Shown in pieces: positions 1-8,010 of a DNA stretch of 64,000 nt (positions within the stretch are counted from its first letter, which is position 1; every line of letters begins with the position of its first letter). Source of the DNA: Clostridia bacterium. GTDB taxonomy: Bacteria; Bacillota; Clostridia; Christensenellales; Borkfalkiaceae. The notes beneath the pieces are model-generated. The model searched no databases. It was not told the origin of the DNA and saw nothing but the letters and a program-made list of their open reading frames with translations. The DNA is taken from assembly GCA_017504165.1 (NCBI GenBank), contig JAFVRR010000012.1:88885-152884 (forward strand), read 5' to 3'. A program made the translations under genes and the position numbers.

Positions 1-363
1 TCTTCAAAAACTAAAACTACAAGAGAATATTCGGGCAAATGGAAAATTAAAAAATTAGACGGCAAATATTTTGCGGAACTAATCGCGTCAAACGGCGGTT
101 TACTTTTAAAAACGGAACAATATACCACCCTTGCTAGCCTAAAAAACGGCATAGAAACTTTAAAGAAAAATATAGACTTTGGAAACATTGTTATCACCTT
201 TGACAACAACGGTTTCTATCGTTTTAAAATTTATACTCCAACTAATAGATTAATTTGCATTAGTGAAAGTTATTCTAGCAAGGCAAAATGTGAAAACGGA
301 ATACTTTCCGTTAAACGCTTTTCTAAATCGGATACAATTATTATTGAAGATAGTATAAACTAA
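1..363 (+). CDS. DUF1508 (YegP-like) domain protein, 5' end outside window
   Basis: Frame 1 is open from base 1 to a TAA at 361-363 (120 codons), so the start lies upstream of the window. The residues contain two YegP-like repeats: a first around GKWKIKKLDGKYFAELIASN with the following LASLKNGIETLKKN, and a second around FYRFKIYTPTNRLICISE followed by SKAKCENGILSVKR. The pattern 'tryptophan or phenylalanine strand, NG turn, K..C..GI..V' is what the family is known for. DUF1508 proteins are small, soluble and of uncertain function. The gene converges on nadE and shares a terminator with it. Family assignment is by eye; function is unknown. Confidence 0.75.
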   Translation, partial: SSKTKTTREYSGKWKIKKLDGKYFAELIASNGGLLLKTEQYTTLASLKNGIETLKKNIDFGNIVITFDNNGFYRFKIYTPTNRLICISESYSSKAKCENGILSVKRFSKSDTIIIEDSIN

Positions 364-378
364 ATAAAACCACGTAAA

Positions 379-405
379 AAATCCGCCGAATTCGGCGGAT
401 TTTTA
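379..405. terminator. Bidirectional intrinsic terminator
   Basis: A perfect 20-base palindrome at 381-400 (arms ATCCGCCGAA / TTCGGCGGAT) is flanked by an A-run on the left and a T-run on the right, so it can end both the DUF1508 gene (+) and nadE (-). Confidence 0.85.
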
Positions 406-2508
406 TTATACTTCAATTTCTTCTAATTCTTTAAGCCATACCGTTTTACAAGCGTCGCTAGGCATCATTAAATCTCCCCTAGGAGAAAAGCCTACGCTAC
501 CGATTTTAACGCCGTCAGGCACGCAAGAACGCTTGAATTGTTGATTGAAAAACCTATTGTAAAAGTTCTTAAGCCATTTATATAAGGTTTCGCTAGCAAA
601 CTCGCTAGAAAATACAGTTTTAGCAATATAAAATACTTTTTTAGGACTATAACCACGCCTTAAAATATAATAGATATAAAAGTCGTGAAGTAAATACGGC
701 CCTACGATATCTTCCGTTTTTTGCGCAATGTCTCCGTCTTTAGGCGGTAAAAGTTCAGGCGAAACAGGCGTATCTAAAATATCTTTTAAGGTATCTTTTA
801 ATAATTTTCCACTTTTGCTTGCTTCGTAATCGACAAGATATCTTATAAGAGTTTTAGGAATAGCGCTATTTACCGAATACATACTCATATGGTCGCCGTT
901 ATACGTTGCCCAACCAAGCGCCATTTCAGACAAGTCGCCCGTACCAACGACTAAACCGCCAGTTTTATTCGCAACGTCCATTAAAACTTGCGTCCTTTCA
1001 CGCGCTTGCGAATTTTCGTAAGTCGTATCCGTTAAATTTTCATCGTGACCTATGTCTTTAAAATGTTGAGAAACCGCAAGTTTAATATTAATTTCTTTTA
1101 AAGTAACGCCAAGCGCTTCCGCGAGCATAGTAGCGTTGTTTTTTGTTCTTTTACTAGTGCCAAAACAAGGCATAGTAATTGCTAAAATATCCTTTAAATC
1201 TCTATTTTCACTCTTCATTGCCCTAACCGCAACTAAAAGAGCAAGAGTACTATCAAGCCCACCTGAAAGACCTATAACCACAGTTTTAGCATTAACGTGA
1301 TTAATTCTCTTTTGTAGTGCCGATGCTTGCATTTTTAAAATTAGTTCAAACCTAGACGCATCGTAAGATGGCACGAAAGGCATTTTATCAAATTTTCTAT
1401 CAAGTGCGCCATTATTTAAACTAGTAGAAAACTCTACCATTTGATAATTCTTTCTAGATACGCCATTTTGATACGCCTTTTTACTTCTTTCATAAGACAA
1501 AAAGTCAACGTCCACGTCCGAAACTATAATAGAATTATTAAAAAGTTCACTCTCGTTTAAAATAGTGCCGTTTTCTAATATTAAACTATGCCCTGAATAA
1601 ACTAAATCGGTAGTAGACTCGCCAAATCCCGCGTTTGCGTAAACGTAAGCCAAATTATTAAGAGATGAGTTTACTTTTAAAACGTTTCTTCTAAACTCCG
1701 CCCTTTCTACCGTTTCGTTATCACAAGATAAATTTACCACGATAAACGCGCCGTTTTGAGCGTGGTTATTTGACGGCGGATTACTACTAAATACTTCACT
1801 GCCAATTTCAACGGCTACGGTAAAATTATCGCTATTTAAAGATTTAAATAATAAATCTTTTCCAAATGGATAAACGCCGTCTAATACGTTTATTTCTTCA
1901 ACAAAAACTTCACTAGAAAAATATCTTTTATCGGTGTAATTCAACTCTGTTTTAGGAACAAAACCCAAAATTTCACCTTTAGAAATCGCTACGGCAACGT
2001 CATAAATTCTGCCCGCGTTTTTAATAGGCATACCGATAAATATAAGCATTTCTCTATTTAAAGAATACTTAGTTATTTCATTTAAAGCGGAAAGCGACGC
2101 GTTAAGAAGAGCATCTTGATAAAACAAATCTCCACAAGTAGCGCCAGTCAAACTAAGTTCAGGGAAAACTAAAAGTTTAACGCTTTTATCGCTAGCATCG
2201 TCAATACCCTTTTTAATTTGGCTAAGGTTATAAAAAACGTCCGCCACCTTAACTTCGGGAGAACAAGTTGCTACTTTAATAAAACCCAAATTATCATTTT
2301 TATTCAAAGTGCTATTAGTTGACACTTCTCCTTTTAGAGCCCTTTCAATCTTATTTAAAGTTTCCGTTTTAATACTACTAGTCTTAAATGACAATATCTT
2401 ATTTAAAGTGCCGAGAGCAATTCCACTTTTGCTAGAAAGTTCAGCATTCGTCATTTTTAATAGTTTTTTCTCTTTTTTTATATTTTCAATTAATTTTACA
2501 GTATCCAT
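406..2508 (-). CDS. nadE: NAD+ synthase with N-terminal XRE HTH and inactive-looking glutaminase domain
   Basis: 700 residues. Residues 1-60 read as an XRE/Cro helix-turn-helix (NAELSSKSGIALGTLNKIL). Residues 75-330 are the carbon-nitrogen hydrolase (glutaminase) domain. Residues 380-700 are the NAD synthetase domain with PP-loop SGGLDS at 415-420, GTGDLSEMALGW, and the C-terminal FKRS..P.G.K motif. NadE makes NAD+ from deamido-NAD+, ATP and ammonia; in the two-domain form glutamine supplies the ammonia through a Glu-Lys-Cys triad. Here Glu117 (FPEL) and Lys186 (VPKT) are present, but the nucleophile position in VEIC-type motifs is glycine (VEIGSEVF, codon GGC at 1801-1803). The synthetase half looks intact, so it is probably ammonia-dependent. 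The start has a good AAGGAG site. The HTH suggests DNA binding or regulation (inference). Confidence 0.9.
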   Translation of the reverse strand: MDTVKLIENIKKEKKLLKMTNAELSSKSGIALGTLNKILSFKTSSIKTETLNKIERALKGEVSTNSTLNKNDNLGFIKVATCSPEVKVADVFYNLSQIKKGIDDASDKSVKLLVFPELSLTGATCGDLFYQDALLNASLSALNEITKYSLNREMLIFIGMPIKNAGRIYDVAVAISKGEILGFVPKTELNYTDKRYFSSEVFVEEINVLDGVYPFGKDLLFKSLNSDNFTVAVEIGSEVFSSNPPSNNHAQNGAFIVVNLSCDNETVERAEFRRNVLKVNSSLNNLAYVYANAGFGESTTDLVYSGHSLILENGTILNESELFNNSIIVSDVDVDFLSYERSKKAYQNGVSRKNYQMVEFSTSLNNGALDRKFDKMPFVPSYDASRFELILKMQASALQKRINHVNAKTVVIGLSGGLDSTLALLVAVRAMKSENRDLKDILAITMPCFGTSKRTKNNATMLAEALGVTLKEINIKLAVSQHFKDIGHDENLTDTTYENSQARERTQVLMDVANKTGGLVVGTGDLSEMALGWATYNGDHMSMYSVNSAIPKTLIRYLVDYEASKSGKLLKDTLKDILDTPVSPELLPPKDGDIAQKTEDIVGPYLLHDFYIYYILRRGYSPKKVFYIAKTVFSSEFASETLYKWLKNFYNRFFNQQFKRSCVPDGVKIGSVGFSPRGDLMMPSDACKTVWLKELEEIEV

Positions 2509-2598
2509 AAACTCTCCTTCGTTTAAATTTTACCACTTTTGGTTAAATTTGTAAAGCGTTTTATAATTTTTGGTAAATAATTATTTTTAATTTAGTTG

Positions 2599-2627
2599 TT
2601 GCAATTTATCTCGACTTTTGGTATAAT
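2599..2627 (+). promoter_or_regulatory. Promoter of NSS transporter
   Basis: TTGCAA (2599-2604), 17-base spacer, TATAAT (2622-2627) with an upstream TG giving an extended -10. The gene starts about 44 bases downstream behind AAGGAG. Confidence 0.8.
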
Positions 2628-2670
2628 ATATATAATGTTTTTTACTTAAGTTTAATATAAGGAGATTTTT

Positions 2671-4224
2671 ATGGAAAACGTTAAAAAGAAAAACGGATTT
2701 GCCAGCGGTATAGGTTTCATTCTCGCAGCGGCAGGTTCAGCAGTAGGTCTTGGTAACCTTTGGGGTTTCCCTTTCAAAACTAGCGCTAACGGTGGCGCTG
2801 CATTCGTATTCGTATATATCGCGTGCGTATTATTTATCGGCGCAATTACTATGATTGCCGAAATTTATATTGGTAAAAGAGCGGCAGCCAATACAGTTGC
2901 ATCCTTTAGAAACGTCAATAAAAATTACGGTTGGGTTGGTTTAGTAGTAATGTTTATACCTTTCCTTATCACTTGCTACTATTCAGTTCTTGGCGGTTAC
3001 ACTTTAAAATACGCAATGAACTCTTTCCAAGGTAACGGTGGCATTTTAGGTACTTTCTCCGTTAACGTTGGCGAAGTTATTTTATATACCGCTTTATTTT
3101 TAGCAATCTCTCTTTTGATTGTTATGGGCGGTGTTAAGGGCGGTATTGAAAGTGCATCTAAAGTGCTTATGCCAATACTTTTCTTAATTCTTGTATTTAT
3201 AGTAATTTTCTGTCTTTGCTTAGGCGAAGGCGTTTCTGCAGGCTTAAACAAATACTTAAACCCAGACTTTTACGCATTCTTCCACGATGCTAACGGCAAT
3301 TTAAGTTTCAACGGTTTACTTGCCGCTATGGGACAAGCATTCTTCTCACTTTCACTTGGTATGGGCGCTATGGTTTGCTACGGCTCTTATACGGGTAAAG
3401 AAATTAAAGTTGGCAAGTCGGTTGCAATGATTTGTATTTTCGACACTTGCGTTGCATTACTTGCAGGTCTTGCAATGTTCCCTGCTATCGGCGCGTTACT
3501 TCCAGAACAATTAAACTCTAGCGGTGGCGTTGGTCTTATGTTCGCGGTATTACCACTTGTATTTGATAAAATGGGCGCAATTGGTCAAATTATTTCCTTC
3601 TTATTCTTTGCAATGGTAGCAATTGCCGCTATCACTTCAGTTATTTCTCTCGTTGAAGTTGTAACACAACTTATCGTTCAAAAAACAAAACTTACAAGAA
3701 AGAAATCAGCACTTATCGTTATCGCTCTTGCATTTGCTATTTCAGTGCCGGTAGGCATGTCTTTAGGTAAAGTTGCCATTTTAGAAACTAATGGTATTAA
3801 TCTTTTTGGTTTTGACCTTTTAACTTTCCTTGACGAGGCTACTAACGCCGTACTTATGCCACTTGGCGCGTTTGCAGCGTGCTTTGCAATCGGTTGGTTA
3901 TTCGGTAAAAAGAATTCCGTTAAAGACTGGTTCTCGCCTAAAACCTTACTTAACAACCTTAAAGAAGACGGTTTAGACCTTGGCAAATTCGGCATGATAT
4001 TTGCAGTTATGGTTAAATACGTAACACCAGTACTTGTTCTTTTCCTTGATATTGCAGGTATTATCACAAACGTAACTAAAAATCCAAATTACTGGTTTAT
4101 CGTAGGATTTGCTCTTTTACTCGTTGGCGCTTGTACCGCATTCTACTTTGCTTTCTTAAGAAAAGGGGATTTAGGCAACAACGAACTTGAACTTTTAAAA
4201 GAACAACAACTTGAAAACAAATAA
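2671..4224 (+). CDS. Neurotransmitter:sodium symporter (SNF/NSS) family transporter
   Basis: 517 residues with about 11-12 hydrophobic segments. The start contains the family signature for the unwound first membrane helix (GSAVGLGNLWGFPFKTSANG), which in LeuT-fold transporters holds sodium and substrate. Bacterial members usually import amino acids (tryptophan, tyrosine, leucine and others) with sodium; the substrate cannot be read from the sequence. The gene has its own extended -10 promoter and is followed directly by a terminator, so it is monocistronic. It is divergent from nadE. ATG at 2671 is preceded by AAGGAG at good spacing. Confidence 0.92.
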   Translation: MENVKKKNGFASGIGFILAAAGSAVGLGNLWGFPFKTSANGGAAFVFVYIACVLFIGAITMIAEIYIGKRAAANTVASFRNVNKNYGWVGLVVMFIPFLITCYYSVLGGYTLKYAMNSFQGNGGILGTFSVNVGEVILYTALFLAISLLIVMGGVKGGIESASKVLMPILFLILVFIVIFCLCLGEGVSAGLNKYLNPDFYAFFHDANGNLSFNGLLAAMGQAFFSLSLGMGAMVCYGSYTGKEIKVGKSVAMICIFDTCVALLAGLAMFPAIGALLPEQLNSSGGVGLMFAVLPLVFDKMGAIGQIISFLFFAMVAIAAITSVISLVEVVTQLIVQKTKLTRKKSALIVIALAFAISVPVGMSLGKVAILETNGINLFGFDLLTFLDEATNAVLMPLGAFAACFAIGWLFGKKNSVKDWFSPKTLLNNLKEDGLDLGKFGMIFAVMVKYVTPVLVLFLDIAGIITNVTKNPNYWFIVGFALLLVGACTAFYFAFLRKGDLGNNELELLKEQQLENK

Positions 4225-4231
4225 TAATTTT

Positions 4232-4267
4232 AGCCGTATCGCAAATGCGATACGGCTTTATTTTTAA
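4232..4267 (+). terminator. Terminator of NSS transporter gene
   Basis: Arms AGCCGTATCGC (4232-4242) and GCGATACGGCT (4247-4257), followed by TTATTTTT. Confidence 0.9.
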
Positions 4268-4283
4268 GTAAACGGCAAATTAA

Positions 4284-4559
4284 AAGCGACGGAATTAACC
4301 GTCGCTTACCTATTTAAAATATATTAAGTTGGACTGCGCTTTATACTTTCAACTAAAATAACCTTGCACTTTTGTGCCTAAATGAAAGAGTTTTGCGTTT
4401 AGTAATAGATAAAGTAGTTCATTGGAGTTCTCCTTAATTTAACCTTTTTTCACCGTAAAATTTCTAACTAAAGATTTTGCAATCATACCTATAATTACCT
4501 CCTTTAATCAGATTGTAAGTTTTACTAGTACATTGGTTGTTCCCCCTTTTTGTACTTTT
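4284..4559 (-). ncRNA. Stand-alone small transcript with micro-ORFs (unknown)
   Basis: The unit runs leftward from a perfect consensus promoter (TTGACA 4588-4583, 17 bases, TATAAT 4565-4560) to a hairpin with arms AAGCGACGG and CCGTCGCTT (4307-4284) followed on the minus strand by TTAATTT. Between them lie three start codons, each behind a Shine-Dalgarno-like sequence: ATG-TAC-TAG (4533-4525, after GGGGGA), a 15-codon ORF (4486-4439, after AAAGGAGGT) and a 7-codon ORF MNYFIYY (4422-4399, after AAGGAG). The 3' part can form nested stems (CTTTCA...TGAAAG around GCACAAAAGTGC). No gene lies downstream on the same strand before nadE, so it does not look like an ordinary leader. It could be a small mRNA, a regulatory RNA, or both. 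Confidence 0.55.
4439..4486 (-). CDS. 15-aa micro-ORF in the small transcript
   Basis: Reads MIAKSLVRNFTVKKG and a TAA stop. It is preceded by AAAGGAGGTAATTATAGGT, one of the strongest ribosome-binding sequences in the window. The peptide is short and basic, with no recognisable family. A 7-aa ORF (MNYFIYY, 4399-4422) follows after its own AAGGAG. Whether either peptide is made is not knowable from sequence alone; the paired strong ribosome-binding sites are the only evidence. Confidence 0.3.
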   Translation of the reverse strand: MIAKSLVRNFTVKKG

Positions 4560-4588
4560 ATTATAAAATAGAATAGCCCTATTGTCAA
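4560..4588 (-). promoter_or_regulatory. Consensus promoter of the small minus-strand transcript
   Basis: TTGACA at 4588-4583, spacer of exactly 17, TATAAT at 4565-4560: full match to the housekeeping consensus. Confidence 0.85.
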
Positions 4589-4633
4589 TACGTTTTTGAA
4601 AAATTTTACCCAACTTTATTTTCAAAAAACCTA

Positions 4634-4662
4634 TTTACAATGGGAAAATTTTATGGTATAAT
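4634..4662 (+). promoter_or_regulatory. Distal promoter of the two-component operon, followed by terminator-like hairpin
   Basis: TTTACA (4634-4639), 17 bases, TATAAT (4657-4662) with TG upstream. About 10 bases further a GCGG-GATTA-CCGC hairpin (4673-4686) is followed by a run of nine T, so transcripts from here may be attenuated before the gene. Confidence 0.65.
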
Positions 4663-4717
4663 ATAAGAGTTGGCGGGATTACCGCTATTTTTTTTACCCT
4701 TTTATTTTGCCTATAAA

Positions 4718-4748
4718 TTTAAGTTTAAGTTAATGTTTAAGTTATAAT
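4718..4748 (+). promoter_or_regulatory. Hexamer direct repeats abutting a proximal -10 (candidate response-regulator site)
   Basis: TTTAAG occurs at 4718, 4724 and 4736, with TTAATG at 4730 completing a 6-base phase, and runs directly into TATAAT at 4743-4748. There is no -35 match; the direct repeats sit where it should be. OmpR/PhoB regulators are known to bind such repeats and replace the -35 contact, so autoregulation by the adjacent regulator is inferred. Confidence 0.5.
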
Positions 4749-4766
4749 ATATTTGTAGGAGTTATT

Positions 4767-5447
4767 ATGAAATTACTTTTAGTTGAAGATGAAAAGGCAT
4801 TATCGAAAGCGCTTGTCGCAATACTTAAACACAACAATTATTCAGTCGATGCCGTTTATAACGGCTTAGACGCGCTAGACTACCTTGACACCGGTCTTTA
4901 CGACGGCGCGATAATCGATATAATGATGCCCGTAATGGACGGTCTTACCCTACTTAAAACGATGCGTCAAAAAGGAATTAACATTCCCGTTATTATGCTT
5001 ACCGCAAAATCCGAAGTAGAAGACAAGGTTTTAGGTTTAGATTTAGGAGCAGACGATTACTTAACTAAACCTTTCGACACTAAAGAATTGCTTGCTAGAA
5101 TTAGGGCGATGATTAGAAGAAAAGAATCACACGTTGACGATATTATTTCTTTTAACGACGTTAAGTTAAACCGCTCGCTTTTTGAACTTTCTTATAACGA
5201 TAATAAAGTAACTCTTAACAACAAAGAATACCAAATGCTAGAACTTCTTATGCTCTCGCCTGGCGTAGTTATCTCAATTGACAAGTTTATGGAAAAAATT
5301 TGGGGATACGATAGCGAAACGGAAATTAGCGTCGTTTGGGTTTACGTTTCTTATATTAGAAAAAAACTTAAACAAATTAACGCTCCAATAAATATTAGTT
5401 CTAATAGAAATTTAGGATACTTTTTGGTAAAAACTAATGAAAAATAG
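4767..5447 (+). CDS. OmpR-family response regulator
   Basis: 226 residues. The N-terminal receiver (about 1-115) has the acidic pair ED near residue 7, the phosphoacceptor Asp in IIDIMMPVMDG, the conserved Thr in MLTAKSE and the Lys in LTKPF. The C-terminal winged helix (about 130-225) has the OmpR pattern NNKEYQMLELLMLSPG and VSYIRKKLK. It is preceded by GTAGGAG. It is translationally coupled to the histidine kinase, whose start lies inside its last codons. The stimulus and target genes are unknown; TTTAAG repeats in its own promoter make autoregulation likely. Confidence 0.93.
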   Translation: MKLLLVEDEKALSKALVAILKHNNYSVDAVYNGLDALDYLDTGLYDGAIIDIMMPVMDGLTLLKTMRQKGINIPVIMLTAKSEVEDKVLGLDLGADDYLTKPFDTKELLARIRAMIRRKESHVDDIISFNDVKLNRSLFELSYNDNKVTLNNKEYQMLELLMLSPGVVISIDKFMEKIWGYDSETEISVVWVYVSYIRKKLKQINAPINISSNRNLGYFLVKTNEK

Positions 5448-6648
5448 ATTTAGAAAGAATTTTATAATAATAGCGTTTGCAGTACTAACCTGCGTGTTTA
5501 TCGTGTTTTTTGGAATAGTTAATATAGTAACTTATTACTCTATTAGCAACCGCGCAGAAGAAGTCGTTGACCTTATTTTAGATAACGACGGTATTTTACC
5601 GCCAATTATAAATAATAATGAAGATTTTACGCCGGAATTTCAATACGAAACGAGATATTTTTCTATATATATAAGCAAAAACCATTCCGTTGCAATAAAC
5701 GTTGACAAAATTTCATCAGTTAATAAAGAAACGGCAAATAGAATGGTTCACGAACTTATTATGGCGGAAAAAACCGAAGGTTACGTATCCAACTTTAAGT
5801 TTAAATCAAAACAAATCGACGACGGCGTTCTATACGTATTTTTAGACTGCTCACGCCAAATTATGACGTACAACTCTATTTTTATTTCAAGTGTAGTTAT
5901 ATCTATAACTTGCCTTGTAATAATATTTATAACGCTTATTTTACTATCGCAAAAGGTAGTTAAACCGTTCGTAGAAAATTATAACAAACAAAAACAATTT
6001 ATAACTAACGCTAGCCACGAACTAAAAACTCCACTTGCTATAATTAAAGCAACAACCGAAGTTTTAGAAATTGAAAACGGCAAAAACGAGTGGACGGAAA
6101 GTATACAAGAACAAACTTCAAAACTAAGCAATTTAACCGAAAAACTAGTCTTTTTAGCTAGAATGGATGAAAACCAAGATAAAACCGTTTTTAAAGAATT
6201 TGATTACTCTGAAACGGTAAAAGAAGTCGCTCTCCCATACGATGCGGTGGCAACCACAAAAAACATTAAATACTCTTTAGACGTAGAGCCCGACATTTCA
6301 ATCGTAGGCGACGTTTCGCTACTTGGTCAACTAGCATCAATCCTACTTGATAACGCCTTTAAATACGTTACTAAAGACGGCTACGTTGACGTTAAACTTA
6401 CTAAAACCAAAAAAGACGTAATATTGTCAGTTAAAAATAGCGCGGAAAATATAGACCCTAAGCAACTCAAAAAACTTTTTGAAAGATTTTACAGGAGCGA
6501 CGACTCTAGAAACTCTTCAACGGGTGGGTTTGGCATAGGTTTATCTATTGCAAACTCGATAGTAAACGCGCACAAAGGTAAAATTAACGCAAAGAGCCAA
6601 GACGGAAATAGCATAGAATTTATAGCGGTTTTACCAATTAAAAACTAA
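5437..6648 (+). CDS. Sensor histidine kinase
   Basis: 403 residues with a membrane segment near residues 8-31, an extracytoplasmic sensor of about 110 residues, a second membrane segment near 148-168, then HisKA and HATPase_c. The H-box is FITNASHELKTPLA, with the phosphoacceptor His. ATP-lid motifs are LLDNAFKY (N-box), and later FERFYRSDDSRN and GGFGIGLSIAN. It overlaps the response-regulator gene by 11 bases, so the two are coupled partners. No HAMP domain is obvious between the second membrane helix and the H-box. The input signal cannot be inferred. Confidence 0.93.
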   Translation: MKNRFRKNFIIIAFAVLTCVFIVFFGIVNIVTYYSISNRAEEVVDLILDNDGILPPIINNNEDFTPEFQYETRYFSIYISKNHSVAINVDKISSVNKETANRMVHELIMAEKTEGYVSNFKFKSKQIDDGVLYVFLDCSRQIMTYNSIFISSVVISITCLVIIFITLILLSQKVVKPFVENYNKQKQFITNASHELKTPLAIIKATTEVLEIENGKNEWTESIQEQTSKLSNLTEKLVFLARMDENQDKTVFKEFDYSETVKEVALPYDAVATTKNIKYSLDVEPDISIVGDVSLLGQLASILLDNAFKYVTKDGYVDVKLTKTKKDVILSVKNSAENIDPKQLKKLFERFYRSDDSRNSSTGGFGIGLSIANSIVNAHKGKINAKSQDGNSIEFIAVLPIKN

Positions 6649-6681
6649 TTAGCACACACTACTTCTTCTTTCCCAAATAGT

Positions 6682-6716
6682 AACCCCGAGGGTATATTGC
6701 CTTCGGGGTTACTTAA
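6682..6716 (+). terminator. Terminator of two-component operon
   Basis: Arms AACCCCGA (6682-6689) and TCGGGGTT (6703-6710), stem extended by GG/CC, then ACTTAATTTT. Confidence 0.8.
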
Positions 6717-6720
6717 TTTT

Positions 6721-6749
6721 AAAAGGCTTGCGATTTCGCAGGCCTTTTT
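6721..6749 (-). terminator. Terminator of MFS-trpB operon
   Basis: AAAAGGC-TGCGA / TCGCA-GCCTTTT hairpin directly after the trpB stop; on the minus strand it is followed by TTTT. Confidence 0.8.
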
Positions 6750-6750
6750 A

Positions 6751-7992
6751 TTATTTAGAATACTTTTCAACGTATTTTTCGCCACAACCGTAGTTTTCGT
6801 AAACGTAGTCGATATCTTTATCGCCACGACCAGATAAACAAGCGAGAATTGAGCCCGACTTATGCTCTTTAGCGTATTTAATCGCGTAAGCAACGGCGTG
6901 CGCGCTTTCAATTGCAGGGATAATACCTTCATATCTAGAAAGCAAGAAAAACGCCTCCATAGCCTCTTCATCAGAAACGGCAACGTAGTTTACCCTACCT
7001 TTATCGCGTAAAAATGCATGTTCAGGGCCAACGCCAGGATAGTCAAGACCACTTGCAACCGAGTAAACAGGGAGCGGTTCGCCCTTTTCGTCTTGCAATA
7101 CGTAAGTATTAAAGCCGTGAATTCTACCTTTAGTGCCGTATTTCATAGTAGCGGCGTGATCACCCACTTTATCACCCCTACCAAGCGGTTCAACACCGTA
7201 AATTTCAACAGGGTCTGCTAAAAACGGAGTAAACATACCAAGCGAGTTAGAACCACCGCCAACGCAAGCGGTAACTGCGTCAGGCATAATGCCCGTCATA
7301 TCTAAAAATTGTTCTCTAGCCTCTATACCGATAACCGATTGGAAATCTCTTACCATTTTTGGGAATGGGTGTGGACCGAGCGCCGAACCGATACAATAAA
7401 TAGCGTCTTTATATTCGTTAAGGTATGCCTCAAAAGCGGCGTCACACGCCTCTTTTAAAGTTTTTAAACCGCGTGATACCGGAATAACGTTTGCGCCAAG
7501 CATTTTCATTCTAATAACGTTAGGATGTTGCTTAGCAATGTCAACTTCGCCCATATACACGTCGCACTCTAAACCGAAATATGCAGCGGCAGTAGCAATA
7601 GCAACGCCGTGTTGACCCGCACCCGTTTCGGCAATAAGTTTCTTTTTACCCATAAACTTAGCAAGTAAGCCTTCGCCCATACAGTGATTGAGTTTATGCG
7701 CGCCAGTATGGTTTAAATCTTCTCTTTTTAGGTAAATTTGACAATGCCCGAAAAGTCTAGATAACCTTTCGCAATGGTACACTGGGGTTGGTCTGCCTTG
7801 AAATTCCTTTCTAATTCTTCTAAGTTCGTTGATAAATTGAGCAGAGTGGCAAATCGCCTCGTAAGCATCGTCGGCATCCTTAAATGCAGGAATTAACTTT
7901 TCGTCGATAAAAGAACCGCCGTATTCACCGAAAAACCCATCGGCACTTGGGTATTCTTTTAAATAGTTTTCAAAATCTTTATATTTATTCAT
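6751..7992 (-). CDS. trpB: Tryptophan synthase beta subunit, without trpA nearby
   Basis: 413 residues, normal length for TrpB1. It joins indole and serine to make tryptophan using PLP. The PLP lysine is Lys100 in [29 protein letters not shown] and the C-terminal SGRGDKD are all present, so it looks active. No trpA, trpC, trpD, trpE or trpF is in the window. The gene follows an MFS carrier with an 18-base gap, and a terminator follows it. A stand-alone TrpB suggests salvage of external indole or a separately encoded alpha subunit (inference). The start is supported by AGGAGAA at good spacing. No T-box-like leader was seen upstream of the operon. Confidence 0.95.
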   Translation of the reverse strand: MNKYKDFENYLKEYPSADGFFGEYGGSFIDEKLIPAFKDADDAYEAICHSAQFINELRRIRKEFQGRPTPVYHCERLSRLFGHCQIYLKREDLNHTGAHKLNHCMGEGLLAKFMGKKKLIAETGAGQHGVAIATAAAYFGLECDVYMGEVDIAKQHPNVIRMKMLGANVIPVSRGLKTLKEACDAAFEAYLNEYKDAIYCIGSALGPHPFPKMVRDFQSVIGIEAREQFLDMTGIMPDAVTACVGGGSNSLGMFTPFLADPVEIYGVEPLGRGDKVGDHAATMKYGTKGRIHGFNTYVLQDEKGEPLPVYSVASGLDYPGVGPEHAFLRDKGRVNYVAVSDEEAMEAFFLLSRYEGIIPAIESAHAVAYAIKYAKEHKSGSILACLSGRGDKDIDYVYENYGCGEKYVEKYSK

Positions 7993-8010
7993 AGGTATTC
8001 TCCTAATATT

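Noticed and set aside
2309..2554. 81-codon plus-strand ORF opposite nadE
   Set aside because: Shadow frame of the nadE N terminus; no ribosome-binding site and hydrophobic low-complexity translation.
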